A stretch of 64,000 nucleotides of DNA from Methylobacterium platani (GCF_001653715.1 NZ_LWHQ01000038.1:1-64000), one strand, 5' to 3'; numbered from the stretch's first letter, positions 44,082 to 54,967 are shown. The notes: generated by a model not told the origin, from the letters alone. A program made the numbers and translations.

Positions 44082-44822
44082 ATGTCCGACCCGCCGCGCC
44101 AGCTCGCCCTCGACCTGCCCGTCATTCCCCGCTTCGGCTCCGAGGACTTCCTGGTCAGCCCCTCCAACGAGGCGGCCTATGCCCGCATCGAGGCCTGGCC
44201 CGACTGGCCGGACCGGGTGCTGGTGCTCGTCGGCCCGCCGGGCAGCGGCAAGAGCCACCTCGCGGCGATCTTCGCCGAGCGGTCCGGCGCGCTCACCGTG
44301 CCGGTCGCCGCCGTGACCGCCGAGGCGGTGCCGGAGCTGGCCCGGGCCGAGGCCCTGGTGATCGAGGATGCCGACCGAGCCGAGGGCCGCGACGAGAAGG
44401 CGCTGTTCCACCTGCTCAACCTCGTGCGCGAGCGCGGCGCGAGCGTGGTGGCGACCGGCTCGCGCCCCGTGGAAGCCTGGGGCCTCGCCACCCCCGACCT
44501 GCGCTCGCGCCTGCGCCTCGCGCCGGGGGTGAGCCTCGAACCCCCGGACGAGGCCCTGCTCCGGGTGGTGCTGGTGAAGCTCTTCCTCGACCGCCAGCTC
44601 GTCGTCGATACCAGCGTGGTCGACGCGCTCACCCTGCGCCTCGACCGCTCGCTCGCCCGCGCCCGGGACGTGGTGGCGCTCCTCGACCGCGAGGGCCTGA
44701 GCCGGCGCCGGCGCATCACCCGGCCGCTGGCGCTCGCCACCCTGGCGGCCCTGGAGGGGGCCGAGGACGAGGGCGGCGACGACGAGGGAAGCGGGGACGA
44801 GGAACCGGACGGCGAGGACTGA
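44082..44822 (+). CDS. hdaA: Hda/DnaA-related AAA+ protein (HdaA)
   Basis: The 246-residue protein has an N-terminal sliding-clamp-binding motif (QLALDLP, residues 7-13), Walker A GPPGSGKSH (51-59) and a later AAA+ fold with VIEDADR and the sensor region TGSRP. HdaA promotes hydrolysis of DnaA-ATP at the replication clamp and limits re-initiation. The C-terminus is an unusual, highly acidic tail (EDEGGDDEGSGDEEPDGED). It starts 28 bases after PerM and precedes ppk, the usual order in alphaproteobacteria. Confidence 0.92.
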   Translation: MSDPPRQLALDLPVIPRFGSEDFLVSPSNEAAYARIEAWPDWPDRVLVLVGPPGSGKSHLAAIFAERSGALTVPVAAVTAEAVPELARAEALVIEDADRAEGRDEKALFHLLNLVRERGASVVATGSRPVEAWGLATPDLRSRLRLAPGVSLEPPDEALLRVVLVKLFLDRQLVVDTSVVDALTLRLDRSLARARDVVALLDREGLSRRRRITRPLALATLAALEGAEDEGGDDEGSGDEEPDGED

Positions 44823-44958
44823 AGTCTTCCAGCAGGTCGTCGCCGCTGCATGAGGCCGATCGGGCGCCCACAGCCGCCCTTCACGCAATTGTCAAACTGT
44901 CCTGTCACCGGGGCGGGCTGGAAGCCCTGACCCGGCATCGATCCAAGGAGGAGCCCAC

Positions 44959-47289
44959 GTGTCGGACAATGCTGCCGGAGCCAGTGCCATCCCGGTCCTC
45001 GACGAGACCGAGGCGACGTCTGCGGCCGCCGAGGCTGTCCGTCACGACGCGGCCGAGGGTCTGGCCGCCCCCGAGGCGGTCCGCGCCGCCGACGAGGCCG
45101 ATGCGGCGCAGGAAGCCGCCCGCCGGGCCAAGGCCGAGGCCGTATCGGCCGGCCGGGCCCTGCGCCACGAGCCCGCGCGCTTCGTCAACCGCGAATTGTC
45201 CTGGCTGCAGTTCAACCGCCGGGTGCTGGAGGAGGCCTCGAATACCGGCCACCCGCTGCTGGAGCAGCTGCGCTTCCTGTCGATCTCGGCCAACAACCTC
45301 GACGAGTTCTTCATGGTGCGGGTCGCCGGCCTGCACGACCAGGTCCGGGCCGGGTTGACCGCGCCCTCCGCCGACGGCCTGTCGCCGGCCGAGCAGCTCG
45401 CCCGCATCGACGCCGAGGTCTCGGGCCTCGCCCGCGACCAGCAGCGGCGCTGGCGCGAGCTGCGCGAGGCGCTGCACGCGCACGCCATCGACCTCGTCGA
45501 GGCGATGGACCTCACGGCGGAAGAGGCGGCCTGGCTCGAGGATTACTTCCTCCAGCACATCTTTCCGGTCCTGACGCCGCTCGCCATCGACCCGGCCCAC
45601 CCGTTCCCGTTCATCCCGAATCTCGGCTCGACCATCGCGCTCACCCTGGTGCGGCCGCGCGACGCCCGGGTGCTGCGGGCGCTGATCCGCCTGCCCTCGA
45701 TCATCGACCGCTTCGTGCGCCTGCCCGACCCGACCGGCAGCGGCGCGGCGCGCTTCATCGCCATCGAGCAGGTGATCGTGCTGTTCACGAGCCGCCTGTT
45801 CCCGGGCTACCTCGTCAAGGGCCAGGGCGGCTTCCGGGTGGTGCGCGATTCCGACCTCGAGATCGAGGAGGAGGCCGAGGACCTGGTGCGCCACTTCGAG
45901 ACGGCGCTGAAACAGCGCCGCCGCGGCGTGGTGATCCGCCTCGAGGTCGATGCGGGCATGCCGGAGGACCTGCGCACCTTCGTCGCCGACGAGCTCGAGA
46001 TCTCGGTCGATGCGATCTTCCTGGTCGAGGGGATGCTGGCCCTCAACGAACTGTCCCAGATCGTCGGGATCGACCGGCCCGACCTGAAGTTCAAGCCCTA
46101 CAACCCGCGCTTCCCCGAGCGCATCCGCGAGAGCGGCGGCGACTGCTTCGCGGCGATCCGCCAGAAGGATTTCATCGTCCACCACCCCTACGAGTCGTTC
46201 GACTCGGTGGTGCAGTTCCTGTCGCAGGCCGCCCGCGACCCGAACGTGGTGGCGATCAAGCAGACGCTCTACCGCACCTCGTCGAACTCCCCCATCGTCG
46301 CGGCGCTGGCGGAAGCGGCCGAGGCCGGCAAGTCGGTGACGGCGCTCGTCGAGCTCAAGGCGCGCTTCGACGAGGAGGCCAACATCCGCTGGGCCCGCAA
46401 CCTCGAGAAGGCCGGCGCCCAGGTGGTGTTCGGCTTCATCGAGCTGAAGACCCACGCCAAGCTCTCGATGGTGGTGCGCCGCGAGGGCGACCGCCTGGTG
46501 AGCTACTGCCACGTCGGCACCGGCAACTACCACCCGATCACCGCCCGGATCTACACCGACCTGTCGTTCTTCACCGCCGACCCGGTGATCGGCCGCGACG
46601 TCTCGCGGATCTTCAATTTCATCACCGGCTATGCCGAGCCGGCGGAGCTGGAGCGGATGGCGGTCTCGCCGCTGACCCTGAAGGCGCGGCTGCTCGAGCA
46701 CATCGCCGAGGAGATCGCGCACGCGAAGGCCGGGCGCCCGGCGGCGATCTGGATCAAGTGCAATTCCCTCGTCGACACCCAGATCATCGACGCGCTCTAC
46801 GACGCCAGCGAGGCCGGGGTGCCGATCGACTGCGTCGTGCGCGGCATCTGCTGCCTCCGGCCCGGGGTGCCGGGCCTGTCGGAGAACATCCGGGTCAAGT
46901 CGATCGTCGGGCGCTTCCTGGAGCACGGCCGGGTCTACGCCTTCGGCAACGGCGCCGGGCTGCCCCACCCCAAGGCCCGGGTCTACATCTCGTCGGCGGA
47001 CCTGATGAGCCGCAACCTCGACCGCAGGGTCGAGGCGATGCTGCCCATCCTCAACCCGACCGTGCACCAGCAGGTGCTCGACCAGATCATGATGGCGAAT
47101 CTCCTCGACAACCAGCAGAGCTGGCGTGTACTGGCGTCGGGCGCGAGCGAGCGGATCGAGCCCGCCGAGGGCGAGGAACCCTTCAACGCGCACAAGTATT
47201 TCATGACCAACCCGAGCCTGTCGGGCCGCGGGAAGGCATCGAAGAAGTCGAGTCCGCGCGCGCTCAGCCGGCGCGCCCAGCGCGTCTGA
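44959..47289 (+). CDS. ppk: Polyphosphate kinase
   Basis: The 776-residue enzyme makes long-chain polyphosphate from ATP reversibly. It shows the N-terminal NRELSWLQFNRRVLEEA, the phospho-His segment LKTHAKLSMVVRREGDR, SYCHVGTGNYHPITARIYTD and the late PHPKARVYISSADLMSRNLD before RRVEAMLPI. An N-terminal Ala/Glu-rich extension of about 60 residues precedes the family core. Start is GTG with a good ribosome-binding site (aaggagg). It precedes ppx, so synthesis and breakdown of polyphosphate are encoded together. Confidence 0.96.
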   Translation: MSDNAAGASAIPVLDETEATSAAAEAVRHDAAEGLAAPEAVRAADEADAAQEAARRAKAEAVSAGRALRHEPARFVNRELSWLQFNRRVLEEASNTGHPLLEQLRFLSISANNLDEFFMVRVAGLHDQVRAGLTAPSADGLSPAEQLARIDAEVSGLARDQQRRWRELREALHAHAIDLVEAMDLTAEEAAWLEDYFLQHIFPVLTPLAIDPAHPFPFIPNLGSTIALTLVRPRDARVLRALIRLPSIIDRFVRLPDPTGSGAARFIAIEQVIVLFTSRLFPGYLVKGQGGFRVVRDSDLEIEEEAEDLVRHFETALKQRRRGVVIRLEVDAGMPEDLRTFVADELEISVDAIFLVEGMLALNELSQIVGIDRPDLKFKPYNPRFPERIRESGGDCFAAIRQKDFIVHHPYESFDSVVQFLSQAARDPNVVAIKQTLYRTSSNSPIVAALAEAAEAGKSVTALVELKARFDEEANIRWARNLEKAGAQVVFGFIELKTHAKLSMVVRREGDRLVSYCHVGTGNYHPITARIYTDLSFFTADPVIGRDVSRIFNFITGYAEPAELERMAVSPLTLKARLLEHIAEEIAHAKAGRPAAIWIKCNSLVDTQIIDALYDASEAGVPIDCVVRGICCLRPGVPGLSENIRVKSIVGRFLEHGRVYAFGNGAGLPHPKARVYISSADLMSRNLDRRVEAMLPILNPTVHQQVLDQIMMANLLDNQQSWRVLASGASERIEPAEGEEPFNAHKYFMTNPSLSGRGKASKKSSPRALSRRAQRV

Positions 47290-47342
47290 CGCGGCGGTCG
47301 GGGGTCGGTCCCCGGGGCCATCCGTCCGGCGGCGCTCCCGTC

Positions 47343-48890
47343 ATGAGGATCTGGATGGGCCTGGATCGTACCGCCCTGAACGAAGCCGCGCTCGCGCAGA
47401 TCGAGCCCGGCGCCCCCGTCGCGATCATCGATATCGGCTCGAACTCCGTCCGGCTGGTCGCCTATTCGGGCGTCAGCCGGGCGCCGACGCCGCTCTACAA
47501 CGAGAAGGTCCTGTGCGGCCTCGGCCGCAACGTGCTCTCCACCGGCCGCCTCAACGAGGAGGCGGTGCGCCGCGCCCTCCAGGCGCTGGCCCGGTTCCGG
47601 GTCCTGTGCGAGACCATGCATGTCGGCCAGGTCTTCGTGCTCGCCACCGCGGCCGCCCGCGACGCGGAGAACGGCCCGGCCTTCCTGGAGGCGGCGCAGG
47701 CCGCCTGCGGCCACCCGATCGAGCTGCTCTCCGGCCGCCGCGAGGCGGAGCTGTCGGCCTATGGCGTCATCTCGGGCTTCCACGCCCCGGACGGCGTGGT
47801 GGGCGATCTCGGCGGCGGCAGCCTCGAGCTCGTCGACGTGCGCGGCTCGGCGGTCGGCAGCGGCGTGACCATGCCCCTCGGCGGCCTCGCGCTCCAGGAC
47901 CTCAGCGGCGGCTCGCTGAAGAAGGCCCGCAAGATCGCCGCCGAGGCCCTGAAGAAGGCGGGACCGCAGCTCGACACCCTGAAGGGCCGGACCTTCTACG
48001 CCGTCGGCGGCACTTGGCGGGCGCTGGCGCGCCTGCATCAGGCGGCGCGGGACTACCGCCTGCACGTGATGCACGGCTACTCGATCGAGCCGAACGACGA
48101 GCTCTCCTTCCTGCAGGTCGTCGAGCAGTCCGACGCCGCGACGCTCGCCGCCGTCGAGAGCGTGTCGGAGGCCCGCCGGCCGCTTCTCGCCTACGGGGCG
48201 GTGGTGCTGGAAGAGGTGATCCGCTCGGGCAAGCCGCGCGAGATCGCGATCTCGGCCACCGGCGTGCGCGAGGGCCTGCTGTTCGAGAAGCTCGACGCCG
48301 CCGCCCGCGCCCGCGACCCGCTGCTGCTGGCGGCGAGCGAGCTCAACCGCCTGCGCTGCCGCAGCCCCGGCCACGGCCCCGAGCTGCAGGCCTGGACCGA
48401 CGCCTTCATGGCGAGCCTGTCGACGCCCGAGACCGCCGACGAGCGGCGGCTCCGCCACGCCGCCTGCCTCCTCGCCGATGTCGGCTGGCGCACCCATCCG
48501 GATTACCGCGGCGAGCAGAGCCTCAACGTCATCGCCCACGCCTCCTTCGTCGGCATCGACCATCCGGGCCGGGCCTACCTCGCCGTCGCGGTGTTCTTCC
48601 GCCACGAGGGCGTCGCCCCCGACAAGGCGAGCCCGCTGCTGCGCCAGCTCGCCGGCCCGCGCCTGTTCGAGCAGGCGCGGCTGCTCGGCGCGGTCCTGCG
48701 CGTCGCCTTCCCGGTCTCGGTGGCGATGGAGGGCATCCTGCCGCGCACGCCGCTCGCCATGCGCGACGGCGCGATCGTCCTCACCCTGCCGCCGGACCTG
48801 CGGGATCTGGCGAGCGACCGGCTGTCGAACCGCCTGCGCGGGCTCGGGCGGCTGCTCGGCGTCGAGGCGCGGATCGAGATCGAGGGGTAA
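47343..48890 (+). CDS. ppx: Exopolyphosphatase / Ppx-GppA phosphatase
   Basis: The 515-residue protein has the actin-like phosphate motifs DIGSNSVRLV and GDLGGGSLEL of Ppx/GppA, and a C-terminal HD-like helical domain (RLRHAACLLADVGWRTHPDY, later HASFVGIDHPGRAYLA). It removes terminal phosphate from polyphosphate or converts pppGpp. Start at the ATG at 47343, 53 bases after the ppk stop. The neighbour gene is convergent and separated by a palindrome. Confidence 0.94.
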   Translation: MRIWMGLDRTALNEAALAQIEPGAPVAIIDIGSNSVRLVAYSGVSRAPTPLYNEKVLCGLGRNVLSTGRLNEEAVRRALQALARFRVLCETMHVGQVFVLATAAARDAENGPAFLEAAQAACGHPIELLSGRREAELSAYGVISGFHAPDGVVGDLGGGSLELVDVRGSAVGSGVTMPLGGLALQDLSGGSLKKARKIAAEALKKAGPQLDTLKGRTFYAVGGTWRALARLHQAARDYRLHVMHGYSIEPNDELSFLQVVEQSDAATLAAVESVSEARRPLLAYGAVVLEEVIRSGKPREIAISATGVREGLLFEKLDAAARARDPLLLAASELNRLRCRSPGHGPELQAWTDAFMASLSTPETADERRLRHAACLLADVGWRTHPDYRGEQSLNVIAHASFVGIDHPGRAYLAVAVFFRHEGVAPDKASPLLRQLAGPRLFEQARLLGAVLRVAFPVSVAMEGILPRTPLAMRDGAIVLTLPPDLRDLASDRLSNRLRGLGRLLGVEARIEIEG

Positions 48891-48964
48891 TCCGGAGGTC
48901 GGATCGCGCGATCGCGGTGCGCTCGGGCGACGTCGCCTTTCGCCGTCGCGAAGCAGTCGTACCG

Positions 48965-48998
48965 CGGCGTCATCGAACGAATTCGTTCGACGACGCCG
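48965..48998. repeat. 34-bp near-perfect palindrome between ppx and deoA
   Basis: A perfect 18-base palindrome (tcgaacgaattcgttcga) is flanked by one mismatch and a further 7-bp pairing (cggcgtc / gacgccg). It lies in the 151-base gap between convergent genes and could end both transcripts. It has no T-run. It might also be a dispersed element; no second copy was noticed. Confidence 0.6.
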
Positions 48999-49041
48999 AC
49001 CAAGCCGGAACGGGCGCCGGGCTTGTGCGAAGGCGCGGGGC

Positions 49042-50355
<1,314 letters not shown>

Positions 50356-50377
50356 GGCGTCGTCCCGGGAAGAGAAG

Positions 50378-51217
50378 TCAGAGGTCGCCGGCCAGCAGCG
50401 CGGCGACGAGTCGTCCGACGTCGTCGGCGGCCTGCGCCGCCACCCGCTTGGTCTCGGCGTGATGCGGGGCGCCGATCCCGGCGCCGGTGCCCGATGCGAA
50501 CCCGGCGGCGTAGTTGGTCACCAGCGACAGGGCCGCGACCCTGAGCCCGAAGAACCGGGCGAGGATCACCTCCGGCACCGTCGACATCCCGACGAGGTCG
50601 GCGCCCAGCACCGTCGCCATGCGGATCTCGGCCGGGGTCTCGAAGCTCGGGCCCGAGAACCAGGCATAGACGCCTTCGTGCAGCGGCACGCCGCTCGCCG
50701 TCGCCGCCTGCTTCAGCGCTGCCCGCAGGGCCGGATCGTAGGCCCCGGCCATCGGCACGAAGCGCGCGTCCGACGGCTCGCCGTAGAGCGGGTTCAGGCC
50801 CGACAGGTTGATGTGGTCGGTGATCAGCGCGAGGCGGCCCGGGCCGGCCTCGGGCAGGAGCGAGCCGGCGGCGTTGGTGAGGAGGAGCGGAGGCGCGCCG
50901 AGGGCCGCCACCACGCCGACCGGGACCCGCATCACCGCGGCATCGCCGTGCTCGTAGGGGTGGGCGCGGCCCTGGAACAGCAGCACGCGCCGGCCGCCCC
51001 AGCGCCCCGCCACCAGCCGCCCGGCATGGCCCGAGACGCCCGAGGCCGGGAAATGCGGGATCTCGCCATAGGGCACGGCGACCGGGTCCTCGATCCGGTC
51101 CGCCAGGGGGCCGAGGCCGGTGCCGGTGACGAGGGCGAGCGCGTAAGGGCCCTCGAAGCCGCGCGCCCGCAAGGCCGCGGCGGCCTGCGCGACCCGGGGA
51201 TCGTCGGGCGGGCTCAC
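50378..51217 (-). CDS. Purine nucleoside phosphorylase (trimeric type)
   Basis: The 279-residue protein has the PNP-II features VTGTGLGPLADRIEDP, GRAHPYEHGDAAVMRVPVGV and FSGPSFETPAEIRM, with GMSTVPEVILARFFG. It cleaves purine nucleosides with phosphate. It starts at GTG (51215-51217), overlapping the cdd stop by four bases. Its family symbol varies between punA and xapA-type names, so none is given. Part of the nucleoside salvage operon. Confidence 0.93.
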   Translation of the reverse strand: MSPPDDPRVAQAAAALRARGFEGPYALALVTGTGLGPLADRIEDPVAVPYGEIPHFPASGVSGHAGRLVAGRWGGRRVLLFQGRAHPYEHGDAAVMRVPVGVVAALGAPPLLLTNAAGSLLPEAGPGRLALITDHINLSGLNPLYGEPSDARFVPMAGAYDPALRAALKQAATASGVPLHEGVYAWFSGPSFETPAEIRMATVLGADLVGMSTVPEVILARFFGLRVAALSLVTNYAAGFASGTGAGIGAPHHAETKRVAAQAADDVGRLVAALLAGDL

Positions 51218-51624
51218 GCGAGGTTGTCCGGGCCGAACGAGGCCGGCAGCAGGTCGTCGAGGGTGAAGGTTCGCCGCACCCCCTCCGGACCGGCGACGTG
51301 GATCGGGGTGTCGGGACCCGCGAATTCGCGGATGCGCTGGCGGCAGGCGCCGCAGGGCGTGACCAGGGCCTCGCCGTCGCCGAGCACCAGGATCGCCGCG
51401 ATGCGCCGGCCGCCGGCCGCCGCCATCGCGGCGATCGCCCCGGCCTCGGCGCAGGTGCCGACCGGGTAGGCGGCGTTCTCGACGTTGCAGCCGGCATGCA
51501 CCACCCCGGTCTCGTCGCGCAAAGCCGCGCCGACGCGGAAGCGGGAATAGGGCGCGTGCGCCCGCGCCTGGACCGCCCGGGCGGCGGAGAACAGGGTGTC
51601 GGTCGGGTCCGTCGCCGCCGCCAT
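51214..51624 (-). CDS. cdd: Cytidine deaminase
   Basis: This 136-residue enzyme converts cytidine and deoxycytidine to uridine forms. Zn ligands are Cys58 in GTCAEAGAI, with the catalytic Glu60, and Cys91 and Cys94 in PCGACRQ, as in the short tetrameric form. It is the first gene of the operon with PNP and deoA and feeds pyrimidine nucleosides to DeoA. ATG at 51624. Confidence 0.95.
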   Translation of the reverse strand: MAAATDPTDTLFSAARAVQARAHAPYSRFRVGAALRDETGVVHAGCNVENAAYPVGTCAEAGAIAAMAAAGGRRIAAILVLGDGEALVTPCGACRQRIREFAGPDTPIHVAGPEGVRRTFTLDDLLPASFGPDNLA

Positions 51625-51756
51625 GGTCGCTCCAGCCTCGGTCGTTGCGAAAAGGGACCCGGATCATGGCCGGCCGGCGGCGCGGCGTCGAGCCCGTCGA
51701 CAAGCCGCCGCCGGCGCCCTAAACCCGCATTCTTTCCACCGAGAAGGACAGTGGCG

Positions 51757-51978
51757 ATGCTGGGACGGTTGGACCGCGGCGGGTCCGGCGAGGCCGTCGT
51801 CGAGTACGGCGACAGCAACCTGCGGGTGGTGCGGCCCGGCCGCTTCGTGCGCTGCGCCGTGACCGGGGTCGAGATTCCCCTCGACGCCCTGCGCTACTGG
51901 AGCGTCGAGCGCCAGGAGGCCTATGCCGATCCCGACGCCGTCATGACGCGCCTTCGCGCGGCGTCAAAGACCGCGTAG
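51757..51978 (+). CDS. DUF2093 protein (73 aa)
   Basis: The 73-residue protein begins MLGRLDRGGSGEAVVEYGDS and contains VRPGRFVRCAVTGVEIPLDA and LRYWSVERQEAYADP, which is the DUF2093 pattern. The family is small, conserved in alphaproteobacteria and of unknown function; the RCAVTG segment hints at a single metal or RNA contact but proves nothing. Its end overlaps the convergent lpxK end by 15 bases. Confidence 0.88.
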   Translation: MLGRLDRGGSGEAVVEYGDSNLRVVRPGRFVRCAVTGVEIPLDALRYWSVERQEAYADPDAVMTRLRAASKTA

Positions 51979-52938
51979 CAGCGCCGCCAGCCTCTCCGGC
52001 TCGTCGAGCTCCAGGACCACCGGCAGGGTCGCGACCGGCATGGCGGCGGGGAGCCGCACCCGGTCCTTCTCGGTCGTCACCAGGAGGAGGCCGCGCCGCG
52101 CCGCCTCCGCCGCCAGGTGCCCGGCTTCCGCCGCCGTGAAGGCGTGATGGTCCGGGAAGGCGCGGGTCTCGCGCGGGTCGGCCCCGAGATCGCGCAGGGT
52201 CGCGAAGAACTTGTCCGGCCGCCCGATTCCCGCGAAGGCGAGCACCGGGCGCCCCCGCAGGGCGTCCGCCGCCGCCGGATCGGGGACGAGCCGCCCGCGC
52301 AGGGCCGGCACCCCGCGGGCCCGCGCCGCCGCCAGCACCCGGTCCCCCGGCGCGCCGTCGCCGATCGCCAGGACGGCGTGGACGTGCGGCCATTGCGCCG
52401 CTTCCGGCGCCCGCAGCGGGCCGGCCGGAAACACCCGCCCGTTGCCGAGCCCGACCGCGCCGTCGATCACCGCGAGGGCGAGGTCCTTGGCGAGGCCCGG
52501 ATTCTGCAGCCCGTCATCCATCACCACGACGTCGGCGCCGGCCTCGACGCAGGCGAGCGCCCCGGCCGCCCGGTCGCGGGCGACGATCGCCGCCCCGGAG
52601 CGGGCGAGCAGCAGCGGCTCGTCGCCGACATCGCCCGCGCCGTGGCGCGCCGGATCGACCCGCACCGGGCCGGCCAGGCGCCCGCCGTAGCCGCGGCTGA
52701 GGAAGGCCGGCTGCCGGCCGAGGTCGCGCAGCAGGGCGGCGACCGCGAGCGCGGTCGGGGTCTTGCCGGCCCCGCCGAGGGTGAAGTTGCCGATGCAGAC
52801 CACCGGGCAGGGCGCCCGGGCGCCCGCCTTCGCCATCCGGCGGGCGGCGAGCGCCCCGTAGACCGCGCCGAGAGGGGCGAGCAACCGGGCCGCGGGCGTC
52901 GGCGCCTCGTGCCACCAGAAGCCCGGTGCCCGCCTCAC
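51964..52938 (-). CDS. lpxK: Tetraacyldisaccharide 4'-kinase
   Basis: The 324-residue enzyme phosphorylates the lipid A disaccharide precursor at 4'. It shows the P-loop GGAGKTPTALAV in a segment VVCIGNFTLGGAGKT, an LSRGYGG motif and DVVVMDDGLQNPGL. Start is GTG at 52936-52938, overlapping the waaA stop by four bases. It is the third gene of DUF374-waaA-lpxK, so Kdo transfer and 4'-phosphorylation are encoded together. Confidence 0.94.
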   Translation of the reverse strand: MRRAPGFWWHEAPTPAARLLAPLGAVYGALAARRMAKAGARAPCPVVCIGNFTLGGAGKTPTALAVAALLRDLGRQPAFLSRGYGGRLAGPVRVDPARHGAGDVGDEPLLLARSGAAIVARDRAAGALACVEAGADVVVMDDGLQNPGLAKDLALAVIDGAVGLGNGRVFPAGPLRAPEAAQWPHVHAVLAIGDGAPGDRVLAAARARGVPALRGRLVPDPAAADALRGRPVLAFAGIGRPDKFFATLRDLGADPRETRAFPDHHAFTAAEAGHLAAEAARRGLLLVTTEKDRVRLPAAMPVATLPVVLELDEPERLAALLRGL

Positions 52939-54239
52939 GAGGCGAACCGTCCGGCGATCATCAGCTGGCAGATGAAGGGCTCGAGGGCCGCCATCGCCCG
53001 GTCGGTCGCGCCGCCGGACTCCGTGATGGCCTGCGCGGCGGACCGGGCCATCGCCTGGCGGCTCGCCGCATCGGCGAGGAGCGCGTCGAGGGCGGCCGTC
53101 AGCTCCTGCCCGTCCCGCACCGTGCGGGCGCCGCCGGCGGCCTGGAGCGCGCCGTAGACCTGCGCGAAGTTGCGCACGTGCGGCCCGTACAGGATCGCGC
53201 CGCCGAGGCGGGCCGGCTCGATCGGGTTCTGGCCGCCGTGGCGGGCGAGCGACCCGCCGACGAAGACGAGCGGGCACAGCCGGTAGAACAGGCCGAGCTC
53301 GCCGACCGTGTCGGCGACGTACAGGTCGACCTTGTCGTGCGGTTGCCCGCCCGCCGCGCGGCGCCCGACCCGGAGGCCCGCCGCGGCGGCGTCGGCGGCG
53401 ATGGCCGGGCCGCGCTCGGGATGGCGCGGCACCACGATCGTGAGCAGGCCGGGATGACGCCGCGCCAGCGCCTTGTGGGCGGCGGTGGCGGCGGCCTCCT
53501 CGCCCGGATGGGTCGAGGCGGCGAGCCAGGCCGGGCGTCCCCCGATCACGCCCGCGAGCTGGCGCAGCAGCTCGGGATCGGCCGGGGGCGGGCCGGCATC
53601 GAATTTCAGGTTGCCGCCGGTCTCGACCCGCGGCGCGCCGAGGCGGGCGAAGCGCTCCGCCTCCTCCCGGCTCTGGGCGAGGCAGAGCGCGATGCGCGAC
53701 AGCAGAGCGCGGGCCACCGCCGGGGTGCGGGCCCAGCCGCGGGCCGAGCGCTCGGACATCCGCCCGTTGACCAGGATCAGCGGCACCCCGCGCGCGTGCA
53801 GGGCCAGGATGGTGTTGGGCCACAATTCCGATTCGGCGACCAGGGCCAGGTCCGGCCGCCAATGGTCGAGGAAGCGGGCGAGGTAGCGCGGCGCGTCGAG
53901 GGGCGCGAACTGGTGCAGGGCGCCCCGCGGCAGCCGCCGGGCGAGCAGCTCGGCCGAGGTGCGGGTGCCGGAGGTGACGAGCACGGTGAAGCCGCGCCGG
54001 GTCAGCCGCTCGACGAGGCCGATGAGCGACAGGGCCTCGCCGATGCTGGCGCCGTGGGCCCAGACCAGCGGCCCGGCCGGGCGCGGCTTGCCCGGCCGCC
54101 CGGTGCGCTCGGGCAGGCGGACCGGGTCCTCCTTGCCGCGCCGGCGCCGCCAGGCCAGCAGGCCGGCCAAAGCCGGCTCGCCGGCGATCAGCCCGTAATG
54201 GTAGGCGCGCAGCAGCGCCGGGACGCCCGCGCGCCTCAT
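52935..54239 (-). CDS. waaA: 3-deoxy-D-manno-octulosonic acid transferase
   Basis: The 434-residue GT30 enzyme transfers Kdo from CMP-Kdo to lipid IVA. It shows PLVWAHGASIGEALSLIGLV, the VAESELWPNTI motif and the C-terminal sugar-nucleotide fold with FVGGSLARHGGQNPIEPARL. It overlaps both neighbours by four bases. Length is typical. The number of Kdo residues added is not deducible. Confidence 0.95.
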   Translation of the reverse strand: MRRAGVPALLRAYHYGLIAGEPALAGLLAWRRRRGKEDPVRLPERTGRPGKPRPAGPLVWAHGASIGEALSLIGLVERLTRRGFTVLVTSGTRTSAELLARRLPRGALHQFAPLDAPRYLARFLDHWRPDLALVAESELWPNTILALHARGVPLILVNGRMSERSARGWARTPAVARALLSRIALCLAQSREEAERFARLGAPRVETGGNLKFDAGPPPADPELLRQLAGVIGGRPAWLAASTHPGEEAAATAAHKALARRHPGLLTIVVPRHPERGPAIAADAAAAGLRVGRRAAGGQPHDKVDLYVADTVGELGLFYRLCPLVFVGGSLARHGGQNPIEPARLGGAILYGPHVRNFAQVYGALQAAGGARTVRDGQELTAALDALLADAASRQAMARSAAQAITESGGATDRAMAALEPFICQLMIAGRFAS

Positions 54240-54967
54240 CGGGCGGCGCTCCGTCTACGGGTATGGACCGGGTCGATCCGCCCGACCTGCGCGAAGGCGC
54301 GGGCATGGACCGCGTTGAGGTCGCCCTCGATGCGCAGGCGCGCCGCCTCGATCCCGGCCGCGTCGAGGTCGCGCGGGATCGTGATCGGCTCGCCGAAGGC
54401 CATCACCCCGCGGCCGAAGGGCAGGCCGAGGCTCGCCCGGTCCCAGCTGTCGAATTGCAGGTAGCGGCTCGTCACCACGGCGGTCGGCACGACCGGGCGG
54501 CCGGACATCCGCGCCAGCATCACGATGCCCTCGCCGCAGCGCCGCGACACCTTCGGCACGTCGGCGCTGAACGCCACCGTCTCGCCGTCCTCGAGCGCCT
54601 TGAGGCAGCCGCGCAGGGCCTGGACCCCGCCCTTGGCCCAGATGTCGCTCGCGCGCCGGGCGCCGGAGCCGCGGATCACCCGCACGCCCATCCGCTCGAG
54701 GATCGCGGTGTTCACCCCGCCGTCGACCGAGCGCGACACCATGGTGGCGGCCCGGTCCTGCGGCCGGCGCACGAACGGCACCATCAGGTGCTGGCCGTGC
54801 CACATCGCGATGATGAACGGCCTGAGCGGCGACAGCCAGTCGTAGGCCCCCGGCGGATCGAGGCTGAAGCGGTTCGTGCCCCGCACCAGGTTCAGGTAGC
54901 TCGCGCCGAGGAAACCGAGGCTCTCCTGGGCGGCCCGGCTGCGGGCGATGCGGGTGACGGCGCTCAT
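54236..54967 (-). CDS. DUF374 lysophospholipid acyltransferase-like protein
   Basis: The 243-residue protein has the acyltransferase-like start IIAMWHGQHLMVPF (HG in the position of the usual HxxxxD region), VSRSVDGGVNTAILERMGVR and GSGARRASDIWAKGGVQALR, all typical of DUF374. It is the first gene of the waaA-lpxK operon, so it probably acts on lipid A or its precursor. The exact acyl step is unknown. Confidence 0.9.
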   Translation of the reverse strand: MSAVTRIARSRAAQESLGFLGASYLNLVRGTNRFSLDPPGAYDWLSPLRPFIIAMWHGQHLMVPFVRRPQDRAATMVSRSVDGGVNTAILERMGVRVIRGSGARRASDIWAKGGVQALRGCLKALEDGETVAFSADVPKVSRRCGEGIVMLARMSGRPVVPTAVVTSRYLQFDSWDRASLGLPFGRGVMAFGEPITIPRDLDAAGIEAARLRIEGDLNAVHARAFAQVGRIDPVHTRRRSAAR

